A stretch of DNA of 64,000 nucleotides. Source: Hydrogenophilus sp. (lineage in GTDB: Bacteria; Pseudomonadota; Gammaproteobacteria; Burkholderiales; Thiobacillaceae). The stretch lies in assembly GCA_020725195.1 (NCBI GenBank), contig DYFL01000001.1, positions 60,262-124,261 on the forward strand, written 5' to 3'. Below, piece after piece: positions 54,991 through 63,922 of this stretch. Both the position numbers and the translations under genes were made by a program. The notes beneath the pieces are model-generated. The model did no database searches and was not told where the DNA came from. It worked only from the letters and a program-made list of their open reading frames with translations. How positions within the stretch are numbered: the stretch's first letter is position 1; every line of letters begins with the position of its first letter.

Positions 54991-55004
54991 TTGACGCAAA
55001 TCAA
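54991..55004 (+). promoter_or_regulatory. FNR/ANR-type binding site
   Basis: TTGACGCAAATCAA differs from the FNR consensus TTGAT-N4-ATCAA at one base. It lies 55 bases before the ATG of the GGDEF-EAL gene and 89 bases from the start of the divergent NIT/CZB chemoreceptor, in the only AT-rich gap of this region. It may switch one or both genes with oxygen or nitrogen oxides. Confidence 0.6.
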
Positions 55005-55058
55005 GCAGGCAGGGAAAAAGGCGGGTGTGCCCGTCCGATTGGAGAATAAAAACCAAAA

Positions 55059-58000
55059 ATGAAGACACTTGTTTTCGCGCACATGGGCCTCAGGCTGGCC
55101 ATCCTGCTGCCCTTGGCGCTCTCCCTGGCGCTGCTCATCGCGGCCTTCACCTACAGATTTTCCAGCCAGGAAATGCGTTACACCGATGAGTATGCGAGCA
55201 AGGCATTCTCCTCCGCCCAGCGCATCTACACCGCCGCGATCGAGGCCGATACGGGCAAACTCTCCGCCGCCCTGGAACTCCTGGCGAGGGACCCGGCCCT
55301 GCGCGACGCCATGCGGGCGCAGGACCGTGATGCCCTGCTGCGGCTCAGCGGCCCCCTGTTCGAGCAGCTGCGCCAGGCCTACGGCATCACCCACTTCTAT
55401 TTCCACGGCCCCGACCGGGTCAACCTCCTGCGCGTGCACCAGCCGGGCCGCTCCGGCGACCGGATCGAGCGGCATACGGCCCGGCGCGCCGAGGCGACCG
55501 GCAAGCCCGCATCCGGCCTGGAACTGGGGCCGCTGGGCGCCTTCGTCCTGCGGGTCGTGTTTCCCTGGTACGAAGGGAATCGCCTGATCGGCTACCTGGA
55601 GCTGGGCGAGGAGATCGAGCATCTGCTCCAGCAGGTGCGGACCGCGGCGGGCGTCGATCTCTACGTCACCATCGACAAGCGCCACCTCTCACGGAGGGAA
55701 TGGCTGGAGGGGATGCGACTGCTGGACCGCAGCGGGCAGTGGGAACTGCTGGCCGACTCCGTGCTGGTCTTCCAGACGGGGCGGGGCGTGAGCGCACCGA
55801 TCCGGGAACTGCTCGCGCGCGACCCCGCGCATGCGCACGGGATCGGCCGGCTGGCCTACGAAGACCGGATCGTCCAGTCCCTCTCCTTGCCCCTGATCGA
55901 TGCGGGCGACCGGGAGGTTGGCCACATGCTGCTGGTGCGGGACATCTCCGGGCGCGTGGCCGAAGGGCGTGCCGAGACGCTGTCTTTCGCCGGCCTGGGC
56001 CTGGGCGTCGGCGGTGTCCTGATGGGTTTTTTCTTCTTCCTGACCGGGCGGGTGGAAAGGCGCCTCGAATCCTCCCATGCGGCCTTGATGAAGAGCGAGG
56101 AGCGCTTCCGCTCCCTGGTCGAGAGCACCAGCGACTGGATCTGGGAGATCGACGCCGGGGGGCGCTATGTCTACGCCAGCCCCAGGGTCAGGGATCTGCT
56201 GGGCTACGCCCCGGAGGAGGTCCTCGGCAAGACCCCCTTCGACCTGATGCCGCCCGACGAGGCCGAGCGCATCTCGCGCGAATTCGCCGCCATCGCCTCC
56301 GAGCGCCGGCAGTTCGCCGGGCTGGAGAACCGCAACCTGCACCGCGACGGGCGGACCGTGGTGATCGAGAGCAGCGGCATGCCCATCCTCGGCGAGGATG
56401 GCACGCTGCACGGCTACCGCGGCGTCGATCGCGACATCACGGAGCGCAAGCGCGCGCTCATGGAACTGCAGCGCAGCGAGGCCAGCCTGTCCCAGGCACA
56501 GCGCATCGCGCGGCTGGGCAGCTGGGAGTGGGATGTCGCGAGCGGCGAGCTGCGCTGGAGCGACGAGAGCTACCGCATCTTCGGCGTGGCGCCCCAGAGC
56601 TTCACGCCGACCTACGAGGCCTTGCTCCAGGCCATCCACCCCGACGACCGGGATCTCGTCATCCGGAAGGTCGAGGGCGCGCTCAAGCGCTCGGAGGCCT
56701 ACGAGATCGACCACCGGATCGTCCTGCCGGACGGTGGCATCCGCCATGTCCACGAGCAGGGCGAGGTCCGGCGCGCCATCGACGGCGAGCCCCTGGTCAT
56801 GCTCGGCACGGTGCAGGACGTGACCGAGCAGCGCCAGGCGCAGCAGCAGCTGCACCACCTGGCCTATTTCGACAGCCTGACGGGGCTGCCCAACCGCACC
56901 CTGTATCTCGACCGCCTGGCCCAGGCCATCGCCGACGCACAGCGGTACGAGCGGCTGGTCGGCATCATGTTTCTGGACCTGGACCACTTCAAGAACATCA
57001 ACGACACCCTGGGGCACGAGGTGGGCAACCTGCTGCTGCAGGCGGCGGGCGCGAGGCTGAAGGGCTGCCTGCGGGCGAGCGACACGGTGGCGCGATTGGC
57101 GGACGCGCCCAGCGATGCCGACGCAGGCGAGGGCGACACCATCGCGCACCTCGGCGGCGACGAGTTCGCCATCATCCTGTCCAAGCTGTCCAACGTCGAC
57201 GACCTGATCGTCGTGGGCCAGAAGATCCTCGACGCCTTCCAGGCGCCCTTCGGGATCGCCGGCAACGAGCTCTACATCACCCTCAGCATCGGCATCACGC
57301 TCTATCCCTTCGACGACGGCGACATCCAGCACATCTTCCGCAACGCCGACTCCGCCCTGCACGAGGCCAAGGCCTTCGGGCGGAACAATTTCCAGTTCTA
57401 CTCCGCCGAGCTGACCGCCCGCGCCGAGAAGCGCATGGCCATCGAAACGGGCCTGCGCCACGCCCTGGAGCGCGAGGAGTTCCTGCTGCACTACCAGCCC
57501 CGCCTGGACCTGAAGACGGGCGCAATCGTCGGCATGGAGGCCCTGCTGCGCTGGCGGCATCCGGAGAAGGGCCTGGTCTCGCCGGCGGAGTTCATCCCGG
57601 TCGCGGAAGAGACCGGCCTCATCGTGCCCATCGGCGCCTGGGTCCTGCGCACGGCCTGCGCGCAGGCCAAGGCGTGGCAGGATCAGGGACTGCCCGCCCT
57701 GGTCATGGCCGTCAACCTCTCGCCCCGCCAGTTCAGGCAGGGCCAGATCGCCCGGCAGGTGGCCGAGGTGCTCGGGGAGACCGGCCTGCCCGCCGGCTGC
57801 CTGGAGCTGGAGATCACCGAGAGCCTCCTGGTCGACGGCGCCGACACGTCGGTCCTGTCCGCGCTGGAGGCCCTGAAGGCGCTGGGGGTCACCCTGGCCA
57901 TCGACGACTTCGGCACCGGCTATTCCTCCCTGAGCTACCTCAAGCGCTTCCCGATCGACACGCTCAAGATCGACCAGTCCTTCGTGCGCGGCATCACCTC

Positions 58001-58223
58001 CGACCCGGACGACGCCTCCCTCGTCCAGGCGATCATCGCCATCGCCCGCAGCCTCAGGCTCAACGTGATCGCCGAGGGGGTGGAGACCGAGGCGCAGCTC
58101 GATTACCTGCGCCGGCACGACTGCGACCACATGCAGGGCTACTACTTCAGCCGCCCCCTGCCGGCGGAGCAGTGCGCCGCCCTGGTCCGCTCGGGCAGCG
58201 GGCTGCCCTGCGGGACCGGGTAG
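55059..58223 (+). CDS. dCache-PAS-PAS-GGDEF-EAL protein
   Basis: 1054 residues. TM1 (about 11-33), a double Cache-type periplasmic sensor (about 35-300; [40 protein letters not shown]), TM2 (about 309-330), two PAS domains (about 345-465 and 480-595), a GGDEF domain with intact LGGDEF (699-703), and an EAL domain with [13 protein letters not shown] (827-829), [25 protein letters not shown] and LKIDQSF all intact. Between the RASD I-site-like motif and GGDEF there is an 18-residue insert rich in Asp/Ala. Both synthesis and breakdown of c-di-GMP are possible. The start is preceded by an AT-rich leader with an FNR-like site. Confidence 0.93.
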   Translation: MKTLVFAHMGLRLAILLPLALSLALLIAAFTYRFSSQEMRYTDEYASKAFSSAQRIYTAAIEADTGKLSAALELLARDPALRDAMRAQDRDALLRLSGPLFEQLRQAYGITHFYFHGPDRVNLLRVHQPGRSGDRIERHTARRAEATGKPASGLELGPLGAFVLRVVFPWYEGNRLIGYLELGEEIEHLLQQVRTAAGVDLYVTIDKRHLSRREWLEGMRLLDRSGQWELLADSVLVFQTGRGVSAPIRELLARDPAHAHGIGRLAYEDRIVQSLSLPLIDAGDREVGHMLLVRDISGRVAEGRAETLSFAGLGLGVGGVLMGFFFFLTGRVERRLESSHAALMKSEERFRSLVESTSDWIWEIDAGGRYVYASPRVRDLLGYAPEEVLGKTPFDLMPPDEAERISREFAAIASERRQFAGLENRNLHRDGRTVVIESSGMPILGEDGTLHGYRGVDRDITERKRALMELQRSEASLSQAQRIARLGSWEWDVASGELRWSDESYRIFGVAPQSFTPTYEALLQAIHPDDRDLVIRKVEGALKRSEAYEIDHRIVLPDGGIRHVHEQGEVRRAIDGEPLVMLGTVQDVTEQRQAQQQLHHLAYFDSLTGLPNRTLYLDRLAQAIADAQRYERLVGIMFLDLDHFKNINDTLGHEVGNLLLQAAGARLKGCLRASDTVARLADAPSDADAGEGDTIAHLGGDEFAIILSKLSNVDDLIVVGQKILDAFQAPFGIAGNELYITLSIGITLYPFDDGDIQHIFRNADSALHEAKAFGRNNFQFYSAELTARAEKRMAIETGLRHALEREEFLLHYQPRLDLKTGAIVGMEALLRWRHPEKGLVSPAEFIPVAEETGLIVPIGAWVLRTACAQAKAWQDQGLPALVMAVNLSPRQFRQGQIARQVAEVLGETGLPAGCLELEITESLLVDGADTSVLSALEALKALGVTLAIDDFGTGYSSLSYLKRFPIDTLKIDQSFVRGITSDPDDASLVQAIIAIARSLRLNVIAEGVETEAQLDYLRRHDCDHMQGYYFSRPLPAEQCAALVRSGSGLPCGTG

Positions 58224-58271
58224 GCAGTACCGAGCAGACCTGCAGACAGGGCATGGTCTTGGGCGCCGATG

Positions 58272-58502
58272 CTACTCGGGCCGCATCTCCCCGCGGCGCA
58301 CCCACACGCCCCGTTCCTCGCAGTGCAGCAGTTCGCTGCCGCTCAGGACGAACTGACCGATGGGGTAGGCCACGTTGTTGAAATAGCAGGCGCCGGTCTC
58401 CAGTTCGAGGTCCAGAGAGATCTCCTCCTGCTCGTCGAAGATGGGCGAGCTCTTCAGCTCGGGGTCCGGGGCGCCGACTTGGGTCACGTGATCGGTCATC
58501 AT
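58272..58502 (-). CDS. Small acidic hypothetical protein
   Basis: 76 residues, strongly acidic in the middle (FDEQEEISLDLELETGACYF), then a beta-rich end (YPIGQFVLSGSELLHCEERG). Two cysteines are present. A GAAGGAA ribosome site precedes two adjacent ATG codons (58502 and 58499). Codon use matches the genome. I do not recognise a family; it may be a small regulatory or binding protein. It lies between the GGDEF-EAL gene (convergent) and the RlmN-like gene (divergent). Confidence 0.6.
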   Translation of the reverse strand: MMTDHVTQVGAPDPELKSSPIFDEQEEISLDLELETGACYFNNVAYPIGQFVLSGSELLHCEERGVWVRRGEMRPE

Positions 58503-58689
58503 TCGCTTCCTTCTGCTGGGGGCGGGGGTTTGCTGCAGGCCTATACCCAGCATAGCCGACGCCGGCCGCCCGGATCGCCGGCGCCTGCGGGAGCGGCTCC
58601 CACGTCGATGCCCTGTCCGCATGCCCTGCCGGTGCCCACCCCGGCCGGCTATCCGGCCGGGGGCGCCAGTGCTACATTCGCCCCCTCCT

Positions 58690-59748
58690 ATGCGTATCGA
58701 ACACCTCCGCCAGCGCCTGCGCGACCTGGGCGCCCAGCCCTGCCACGAGAGCCGCGTGCTCCGGGCCTGGGTGCAGGTGCGCTCGCTCGACACCCGCCGC
58801 CGCGCGGCCGAGGACTTCCTGCCCCTCGCCGTCCGCAAGGCGCTGCCCGCGCTCACCGCCGAGCTCGCGGCGCTGGCCCGCATCGCCTCGGAGCACCCCG
58901 GCGAGGACGGCTCGGCGCGCCTCCTGGTCGAGCTCAATGACGGCCAGACGGTGGAGAGCGTGCTGCTGCCGCGCGGCGGCCTGTGCGTGTCCACCCAGGT
59001 CGGCTGCGCCGTGGGCTGCGTCTTCTGCATGACCGGCCGGGACGGCCTCGCGCGCCAGCTCGGCGCCGCCGAGATCGTCGCCCAGGTGGCGCTCGCCCGC
59101 GGCCGGCGGCCGGTGAAGAAGGTGGTCTTCATGGGCATGGGCGAGCCCGCCCACAACCTCGACAACGTGCTGGAGGCGGTCGAGCTTTTGGGCGCCGAGG
59201 GCGGCATCGGCCACAAGAACCTGGTCTTCTCCACCGTGGGCGACCGGCGCGTCTTCGAGCGGCTGCCAAAAGGCGTCGTCAAGCCCGCGCTCGCGCTGTC
59301 GCTGCACAGCACGGACGCCGGGCTGCGCGCGCGCCTCTTGCCCCGCGCCCCGCGCATCGACCCGGAGGAGCTGGTGGCGCTCGGCGAGGCCTACGCCCGC
59401 GCCACCGGCTACCCCATCCAGTACCAGTGGACCCTGCTCGAAGGCGTCAACGACGGCGACGCGGAGGTCGAAGGCATCATTCGGCTGCTCGCCGGCAGGT
59501 ACGCCGTCATGAACCTGATCCCCTACAACACCGTCCCCGGGCTCGGATTCAGGCGCCCCGGCTGGGCGCGCGCCGCGGAGATGGCGCGCGCCCTGCACCG
59601 GCGCGGCGTGCTCGCCAAGCTGCGCCAATCGGCCGGGCAGGATGTCGAGGGGGGCTGCGGGCAGTTGCGTGCCAGGGCGGCAGGGCCGAAGCCGCGGACC
59701 GTATTGTCAGGATCCGCGCCGGGCGGCTCGGCCGCAGGGCCGGCGTGA
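58690..59748 (+). CDS. RlmN/Cfr-like radical SAM RNA methyltransferase
   Basis: 352 residues. The cluster motif C-x3-C-x2-C is in VSTQVGCAVGCVFCMTGRDG, followed by KKVVFMGMGEPAHNLDNVLE, KNLVFSTVGDRRVFERL and LALSLHSTDAGLR. The C-terminal catalytic cysteine that accepts the methyl group is in QSAGQDVEGGCGQLRA. Together these fit dual-specificity 23S rRNA/tRNA A2 methylases. The N-terminal domain is short and unlike canonical RlmN, so this may be a paralogue acting on a different RNA. ATG 58690 lies near an inner CCTCCT stretch; no clear ribosome site is seen. Confidence 0.85.
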   Translation: MRIEHLRQRLRDLGAQPCHESRVLRAWVQVRSLDTRRRAAEDFLPLAVRKALPALTAELAALARIASEHPGEDGSARLLVELNDGQTVESVLLPRGGLCVSTQVGCAVGCVFCMTGRDGLARQLGAAEIVAQVALARGRRPVKKVVFMGMGEPAHNLDNVLEAVELLGAEGGIGHKNLVFSTVGDRRVFERLPKGVVKPALALSLHSTDAGLRARLLPRAPRIDPEELVALGEAYARATGYPIQYQWTLLEGVNDGDAEVEGIIRLLAGRYAVMNLIPYNTVPGLGFRRPGWARAAEMARALHRRGVLAKLRQSAGQDVEGGCGQLRARAAGPKPRTVLSGSAPGGSAAGPA

Positions 59749-59751
59749 GGC

Positions 59752-59790
59752 ATCCGCCCTGACCATGTCGGGCTGATCGGCGGTTTTTTT
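59752..59790 (+). terminator. Possible intrinsic terminator of the RlmN-like gene
   Basis: CCGCCCTGACC and GGTCAGG-like GTCGGGCTGATCGGCGG can pair (outer stem CCGCC/GGCGG, inner part with G-T pairs), followed by a run of T residues at about 59784-59790. The stem is imperfect. Confidence 0.4.
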
Positions 59791-59961
59791 CGGAGCCGAC
59801 AACCAGAAGCCGCACCCGCGGACATGCCCTGTCGCGTGTCCCCCCGGTGCTCGACACGGCCGGCTATCCGCTCTGCCCGCCGGCTGTTCGCCGCGGCCCT
59901 CGCCTCCGGCGAGGAAGGCCGGGTTGCCCCGGCCTTCCTGCCTGTTCAGATGAGCGCTGCC

Positions 59962-60132
59962 TCAGGCGGGGAGGGTCTCGAGTTCACGCTCGGCCTTTTC
60001 CGGTTGTTTCTTCTGGGCAGCCGCTTGGGGCTCGGCCGCCGCAGGCACGGGGGTGCGGACCTTGTCGAGTTCGGACGCCACCTTGTGCGCTTCCTTGTTC
60101 TTGCGGCTCCTGAAATACAGTTCGTAACACAT
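59962..60132 (-). CDS. Small charged protein (56 residues)
   Basis: A short frame starting MCYELYFRSRKNKEAHKVAS, then a proline/alanine/glutamine-rich, lysine-rich tail ending ERELETLPA. A strong GGAGGA ribosome site lies 5 bases before the ATG, and the codon positions follow the genome's GC3 bias. The MCYE(L/F) N-terminus with basic segment reminds me of small uncharacterised proteins common in sulfur-oxidising and beta/gammaproteobacteria, but I cannot assign a family. It diverges from the DUF3460 gene. Confidence 0.6.
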   Translation of the reverse strand: MCYELYFRSRKNKEAHKVASELDKVRTPVPAAAEPQAAAQKKQPEKAERELETLPA

Positions 60133-60378
60133 AGTCATCCTCCATCTGCTCTGCCATGGCTGTGGACGGGCTCCCTGACCTGGGTCCCGGTTGTCGCCCG
60201 CGACCCTGACGTATTAGGCCGGGCGGGCATGGGAATGGTTCGCCGCGGCCGAGGGACCATAAACGATCCCAATGCCTGCGCGGCCGGAGGCCCGCCCGGG
60301 AAAACCCCCGCGCCTGCGGCCGGTCTAAGTTCTGTGCGCCGGCATGGCGCGGTCCTGGTGTCATGGAGGTGATGGGCG
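60133..60378. other. Divergent intergenic region
   Basis: 246 bases between two small divergent genes. It contains GACGTATTAGGCC near 60207 and an AAACGATCCCAATGCC stretch near 60262, the only AT-leaning parts. I see no repeat family or RNA structure here. Confidence 0.35.
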
Positions 60379-60612
60379 ATGTTGGCTATGCGGTTTTCCG
60401 CGCTCAAGGGCGGACGGAGGCTGGACAGGCATTACGTTTCGGAATTCACGGCCTTTATGGACAAGTACCTGAAGGAGCACCCGGAGGTGGCGCAGGAGCA
60501 GGCGCGCGGCTGGGATATCTACTGGAACCCGGAAAGGGGTCCGGAAAGGCCGGAGGAGTTCGAGGATTACCATGAGCCGGACGCGCGCTCCCGGTTCAGC
60601 TCGCTGAGGTGA
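60379..60612 (+). CDS. DUF3460 family protein
   Basis: 77 residues. HYVSEFTAFMDKYLKEHPEV followed by QEQARGWDIYWNPERGPERP fits DUF3460, small proteins with the pattern (Y)xSxxTxFxxxL...P.../Q..GR..WW(D/N). Function unknown. A GGAGGT-like site (TGGAGGTGATGGGCG) precedes the ATG at 60379. A second Met (MRFSAL) four codons on is an alternative start. It converges on yceH with a short gap. Confidence 0.7.
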   Translation: MLAMRFSALKGGRRLDRHYVSEFTAFMDKYLKEHPEVAQEQARGWDIYWNPERGPERPEEFEDYHEPDARSRFSSLR

Positions 60613-60643
60613 GCCCCGGCGATCCGGCCCGAATCCTCTCCCC

Positions 60644-61354
60644 CTACTCCTTCAGCCTGGCCAGCGCGGTCGAGGCCTCCGCGTGGAAGCCCAGCTCCGT
60701 GCAGAGCTTGGCCACGAGGGCCTTGAGCCCGTCCACCTCCGCCTCCAGCCGCGCCACGTTGGCCTTGAGCGCGGCGATCTCGCCCACGGTGACGTCGGCG
60801 CCGTGCGTGGCCACAGCCGGCGCGGCGGCCGCGGCCTCCTCGACGGCGGGGGCGCCGGCAAGCAGGTGCGCCCAGCGGTTCTCGCGCGCGCCGGGCTGGC
60901 GCGGCAGCTCCACCACCAGGGCGCCCTCGGGGCGCTCGGCCAGTTCCTCCAGGAAGCCCTCCACCGCCGAGATGTCGGCGAAGCGGTGCAGGCGCTCGCA
61001 GTTGATGCGCAGCTCGCCCGCGGTCTGCGGGCCGCGCAGCATGAGCACGGCGAGCAGGGCCACGGCCTGGGCGGGCAGGTGCAGGACCCGCTCCATGTTG
61101 TGGGCGTAGCGCGGCACGCGCCCGCCGCTCGACTCCATGACCAGGGCCGGGCCCCTGAGGCTGTCGAGGGCGGCCTGCACCTCGGCCTCGGTCACCTCCA
61201 TCACGGGGTGGCGGCTGGTCTTCTGGCTGCAGCCTGCGACCAGGGCGTTGAGGGTGAGCGGATAGGTGTCCGGCACGGTGTGCTGCTTCTCGCAGAGCAC
61301 GCCGAGGACGCGGGTCTCCAGCAGGGACAGGACGGGCAGGGGGTGGGCGGTCAT
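60644..61354 (-). CDS. YceH family (DUF480) protein
   Basis: 236 residues with two winged-helix domains: LSLLETRVLGVLCEKQHTVP DTYPLTLNALVAGCSQKTSR HP is the family signature, followed by a second wHTH (about 95-165) and a C-terminal Ala/Lys coiled coil with heptad spacing (ALKANVARLEAEVDGLKALV). YceH is conserved in gammaproteobacteria; its role is not firmly known. The ATG at 61354 is standard. It diverges from the intradiol dioxygenase gene. Confidence 0.92.
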   Translation of the reverse strand: MTAHPLPVLSLLETRVLGVLCEKQHTVPDTYPLTLNALVAGCSQKTSRHPVMEVTEAEVQAALDSLRGPALVMESSGGRVPRYAHNMERVLHLPAQAVALLAVLMLRGPQTAGELRINCERLHRFADISAVEGFLEELAERPEGALVVELPRQPGARENRWAHLLAGAPAVEEAAAAAPAVATHGADVTVGEIAALKANVARLEAEVDGLKALVAKLCTELGFHAEASTALARLKE

Positions 61355-61475
61355 GGCGGCGGCTTTCCGGATGCGATGGGGGATTATCCCCCGCCGCGGC
61401 GCGGGATGCCCGTCCGGAAACTCCCCCAAGGCATCCGGGCTCTATACCAGGATGCCACAGTGCAGGAGCAAGCCC

Positions 61476-62114
61476 ATGCCCCCCGACACCAAGCGCCGAG
61501 ACCTCGTCCTCGCCCTGGCCGGCCTGCTCGCGGCCGGGCCGGCGCGGGCCGCGCGCCTGCCCACGCCGGCGCAGACCGCGGGGCCGTTCTACCCCCTGGA
61601 GCCGCCGCTGGACGACGACAACGACCTCACGCGGGTGCGCGGCCGGGCCGGCGTGGCGAAGGGGCGCATCACCGACCTCGACGGCCGCATCCTGGACCTG
61701 GACGGGCGGCCGCTCCAAGGCGTGCGGGTGGAGATCTGGCAGTGCGACGCCTACGGCCGCTACCACCATCCCTACGACCGGGGCGGGCCGCTGGATGCCG
61801 ACTTCCAGGGCTTCGGCCATACGGTGACGGACGCCGGGGGGCGCTACCGCTTCCGCACCATCCGGCCGGTGCCCTATCCGGGCCGCACGCCCCACATCCA
61901 CATGGCCGTGTACCTGCCGGGCGAGCCGCGCTTCACCACCCAGCTCTACGTGCAGGGCGAGCCGCGCAACGACGGCGACTTCCTGTTCCGCCGCGTCCCC
62001 GCCGAGCACCGGCACCTGCTGCTGGCCGAGTTCGCCCCGGCGCGCGGCGGCCGGGCGGAGCTGGCGGCGCGCTTCGACGTGGTGCTGGGCACGGGGGGCA
62101 CGCCCAGTCTTTGA
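61476..62114 (+). CDS. Exported intradiol dioxygenase
   Basis: 212 residues. A twin-arginine-like signal (KRRDLVLALAGLLAAGPARA) is followed by the intradiol ring-cleavage fold of protocatechuate 3,4-dioxygenase beta type: AQTAGPFYPLEPPLDDDNDL, WQCDAYGRYHHPYD with a Tyr ligand, GRYRFRTIRPVPYPGRTPHI H with Tyr/His/His ligands, and HMAVYLPG. Fe(III) insertion in the cytoplasm before Tat export would fit. The substrate is unknown; a secreted single-subunit form need not use protocatechuate. It is not grouped with aromatic catabolism genes. Confidence 0.86.
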   Translation: MPPDTKRRDLVLALAGLLAAGPARAARLPTPAQTAGPFYPLEPPLDDDNDLTRVRGRAGVAKGRITDLDGRILDLDGRPLQGVRVEIWQCDAYGRYHHPYDRGGPLDADFQGFGHTVTDAGGRYRFRTIRPVPYPGRTPHIHMAVYLPGEPRFTTQLYVQGEPRNDGDFLFRRVPAEHRHLLLAEFAPARGGRAELAARFDVVLGTGGTPSL

Positions 62115-62123
62115 TGCGGGGCC

Positions 62124-62852
62124 TCAGCGCACCTCCTCGACCATGAGCAGCAGCCGGCCCTGCCGGCGCAGGTCGCGGGTGGAGTAGGTGACGGCGCCTT
62201 CCGCCTCGAGGGCGAGGTCCGTGCCGCCCAGCGGAATCCACTCGCCGAGCCGGCCGCTGACGGTGGTGGAGAGCCGCTGCACCTGCACGGCGCCGCGCGG
62301 GTCGCGCAGCGGGGTCTCCTGCCGGGGGCCGATCTCCAGGGTGACGGTGTCGCCGGCAAGCGTCGGCCGGGCGGTGAAGCCGCTGCCGAGGTCGCGGTAG
62401 ACCACGGACTCGCTCAGCACCGCCCCCGCGGGGCCGACGACCACCTGGCGCAGGGCCACCGGCACGGACACGCCGGCCTGGATGTAGGCGGTGCCGCCCT
62501 CGACCACGCGCACCTCCTGGACGCCGCGGCCCTCGCGCAGCTCGCGCGTACCCCAGGCCTTGCCGCCGTCCCGCTCCGCCGCGTCCTCCAGGCGCAGCCG
62601 GATGAGCAACTGGCGCAGGGGCCGGTCGATGGCGGAGAGGATGCGCTTCAGCTTGGCCAGGTTGGCGGGCGAGGTGTCGATGATGAGCCGGTTGCCGAAG
62701 TGGCTGAGCCTGCCGCCCTGCTCGAGGTGGGGCTGCAGCGCGGGGACGATCTCCTCGGCGGTGCGGTGCTGCAGGGCGATGACCTCCACCTCGGCGAGGG
62801 CGCCGGCGGACCAGAAGGCGAGGGCGAGCAGGAGGGCGGCTATGGTTTTCAT
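62124..62852 (-). CDS. Secreted secretin-N-like protein
   Basis: 242 residues with a signal peptide (MKTIAALLLALAFWSAGALA). Residues 21-80 form a secretin short N-domain-like (NolW) unit: VEVIALQHRTAEEIVPALQP HLEQ, LIIDTSPANLAKLKRILSAI D, RPLRQLLIRLRL, a pattern of type II/III secretion and pilus secretins. The remaining part is beta-rich (VEGGTAYIQAGVSVPVALRQ) without a full secretin barrel. It may be a pilot, a truncated secretin or an independent periplasmic protein. No secretion genes adjoin it. Confidence 0.75.
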   Translation of the reverse strand: MKTIAALLLALAFWSAGALAEVEVIALQHRTAEEIVPALQPHLEQGGRLSHFGNRLIIDTSPANLAKLKRILSAIDRPLRQLLIRLRLEDAAERDGGKAWGTRELREGRGVQEVRVVEGGTAYIQAGVSVPVALRQVVVGPAGAVLSESVVYRDLGSGFTARPTLAGDTVTLEIGPRQETPLRDPRGAVQVQRLSTTVSGRLGEWIPLGGTDLALEAEGAVTYSTRDLRRQGRLLLMVEEVR

Positions 62853-62975
62853 GGGGCGGCACCGGTTGCGATCACTCCAGCATACAACCATCGGCCGGGC
62901 CGAACCCGGGAAGCGCGAGACGGTGGACGGCCTGATCGCCCGCCTGCCGCTGACGCTGCCCATCGCCCGTGAGGC

Positions 62976-63242
62976 TGGCTGGACTGCCGGGGGCTGGGTT
63001 TGAGCGGCGCAGCGCTGAAGGCCTTCTTCATCGAGCAGGCGCGCGTGGGCCTGAGTCCCGGTGCCGTCTTCGGCACCGGCGGCAGCGGCTTCATGCGCCT
63101 CAACATCGGGGCGCCCCGCGCGCTCGTCGCCGAGGCCCTGGAGCGGATCGCCGCCGCGCTTGCGGCCCGGCAGCCCAGAGATGCCGGACGGGCCTGCTGC
63201 GGCGAGCGCGCCGGATCTCCAAGCCATCAGAAGAATCAATAG
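62976..63242 (+). pseudogene. C-terminal fragment of a MalY/PatB-type aminotransferase
   Basis: In the frame beginning near 62976 the sequence reads WLDCRGLGLSGAALKAFFIE, QARVGLSPGAVFGTGGSGFM and RLNIGAPRALVAEALERI, the C-terminal end of PLP-dependent C-S lyases (MalY/PatB). A TGA directly upstream (62970-62972) and the absence of the preceding 300 or so residues, including the Schiff-base lysine, show it is a remnant. The next gene upstream is unrelated, so the 5' part has been deleted or displaced. Confidence 0.7.
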
Positions 63243-63375
63243 TTTACGGAGTGCGCGTCAGGCCTTGCATCCGGCGAGGAGGGCCTGTGCGGGAGGCCCT
63301 TCCGGCCGGCGAGTACCGGCGGATGGACTAGACTTGGAGTCTCACCATGCTCCGAGCAGGTCAGGAGGAACAGCC

Positions 63376-63846
63376 ATGGCACGCGCAATGACCCTAGAGC
63401 AGTACCTCGACTCGCACCACGTCCCCTACGAGGTCGTCCTGCACCCACGCACCCCCACCAGCCTCAAGGCCGCCGAGGCGGCCGAGATCGAGGCCGGCCG
63501 TCTGGCCAAGGGGGTCCTGCTGGAGGACGACCGCGGCTACATGATGGCGGTGCTCCCGGCCAGCCACCACCTGGAACTCAGGCGGCTGCAGCAGGCGGTG
63601 GGGCGCAAGCTCAAGATGGCCACCGAAGACGAGATCAGCCACATCTTCAAGGACTGCGACCCGGGCGCCATCCCGCCCCTCGGCCCGGCCTACGGCGTCG
63701 AGACGGTGCTGGACGACAGCCTGTCGGCCCAGGCCGACCTCTTCCTGGAGGCCGGCGACCACGAGCGGCTCATCCACCTGAAGACCCTGGACTTCATGGC
63801 CCTGATGCCCGACGCCCGGCACGGCCACTTCACCACCCCGGCCTGA
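63376..63846 (+). CDS. YbaK/ProX-type deacylase
   Basis: 156-residue aminoacyl-tRNA deacylase-like domain (YbaK/EbsC fold): VPYEVVLHPRTPTSLKAAEA, RLAKGVLLEDDRGYMMAVLP ASHHLELRRLQ and GAIPPLGPAYGVETVLDDSL follow the family, including the catalytic-region lysine and the GxxxPLG(P) loop. It may hydrolyse mischarged Cys/Ala-tRNA or another acyl ester. A perfect AGGAGGAA ribosome site lies before the ATG at 63376. A strong terminator follows at 63901. Confidence 0.87.
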   Translation: MARAMTLEQYLDSHHVPYEVVLHPRTPTSLKAAEAAEIEAGRLAKGVLLEDDRGYMMAVLPASHHLELRRLQQAVGRKLKMATEDEISHIFKDCDPGAIPPLGPAYGVETVLDDSLSAQADLFLEAGDHERLIHLKTLDFMALMPDARHGHFTTPA

Positions 63847-63895
63847 GCCGCGGGCGGCCTGGTCTGCGTCAGGCCGGCTTCCTGAACCCTGAATG

Positions 63896-63922
63896 AAAAA
63901 CGGGGGCGTGAGCCCCCGTTTT
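63896..63922 (+). terminator. Bidirectional intrinsic terminator
   Basis: AAAAA-CGGGGGC-GTGA-GCCCCCG-TTTT: a perfect 7-base-pair stem with a 4-base loop, A-run on one side and T-run on the other, about 55 bases after the YbaK-like stop. The 78 bases to the window end (63923-64000) hold nothing I recognise. Confidence 0.85.

Noticed and set aside
62124..62852. Full type II secretion secretin
   Set aside because: It has one N-domain-like unit and is far too short for the outer-membrane barrel; no gsp or pil genes are adjacent.
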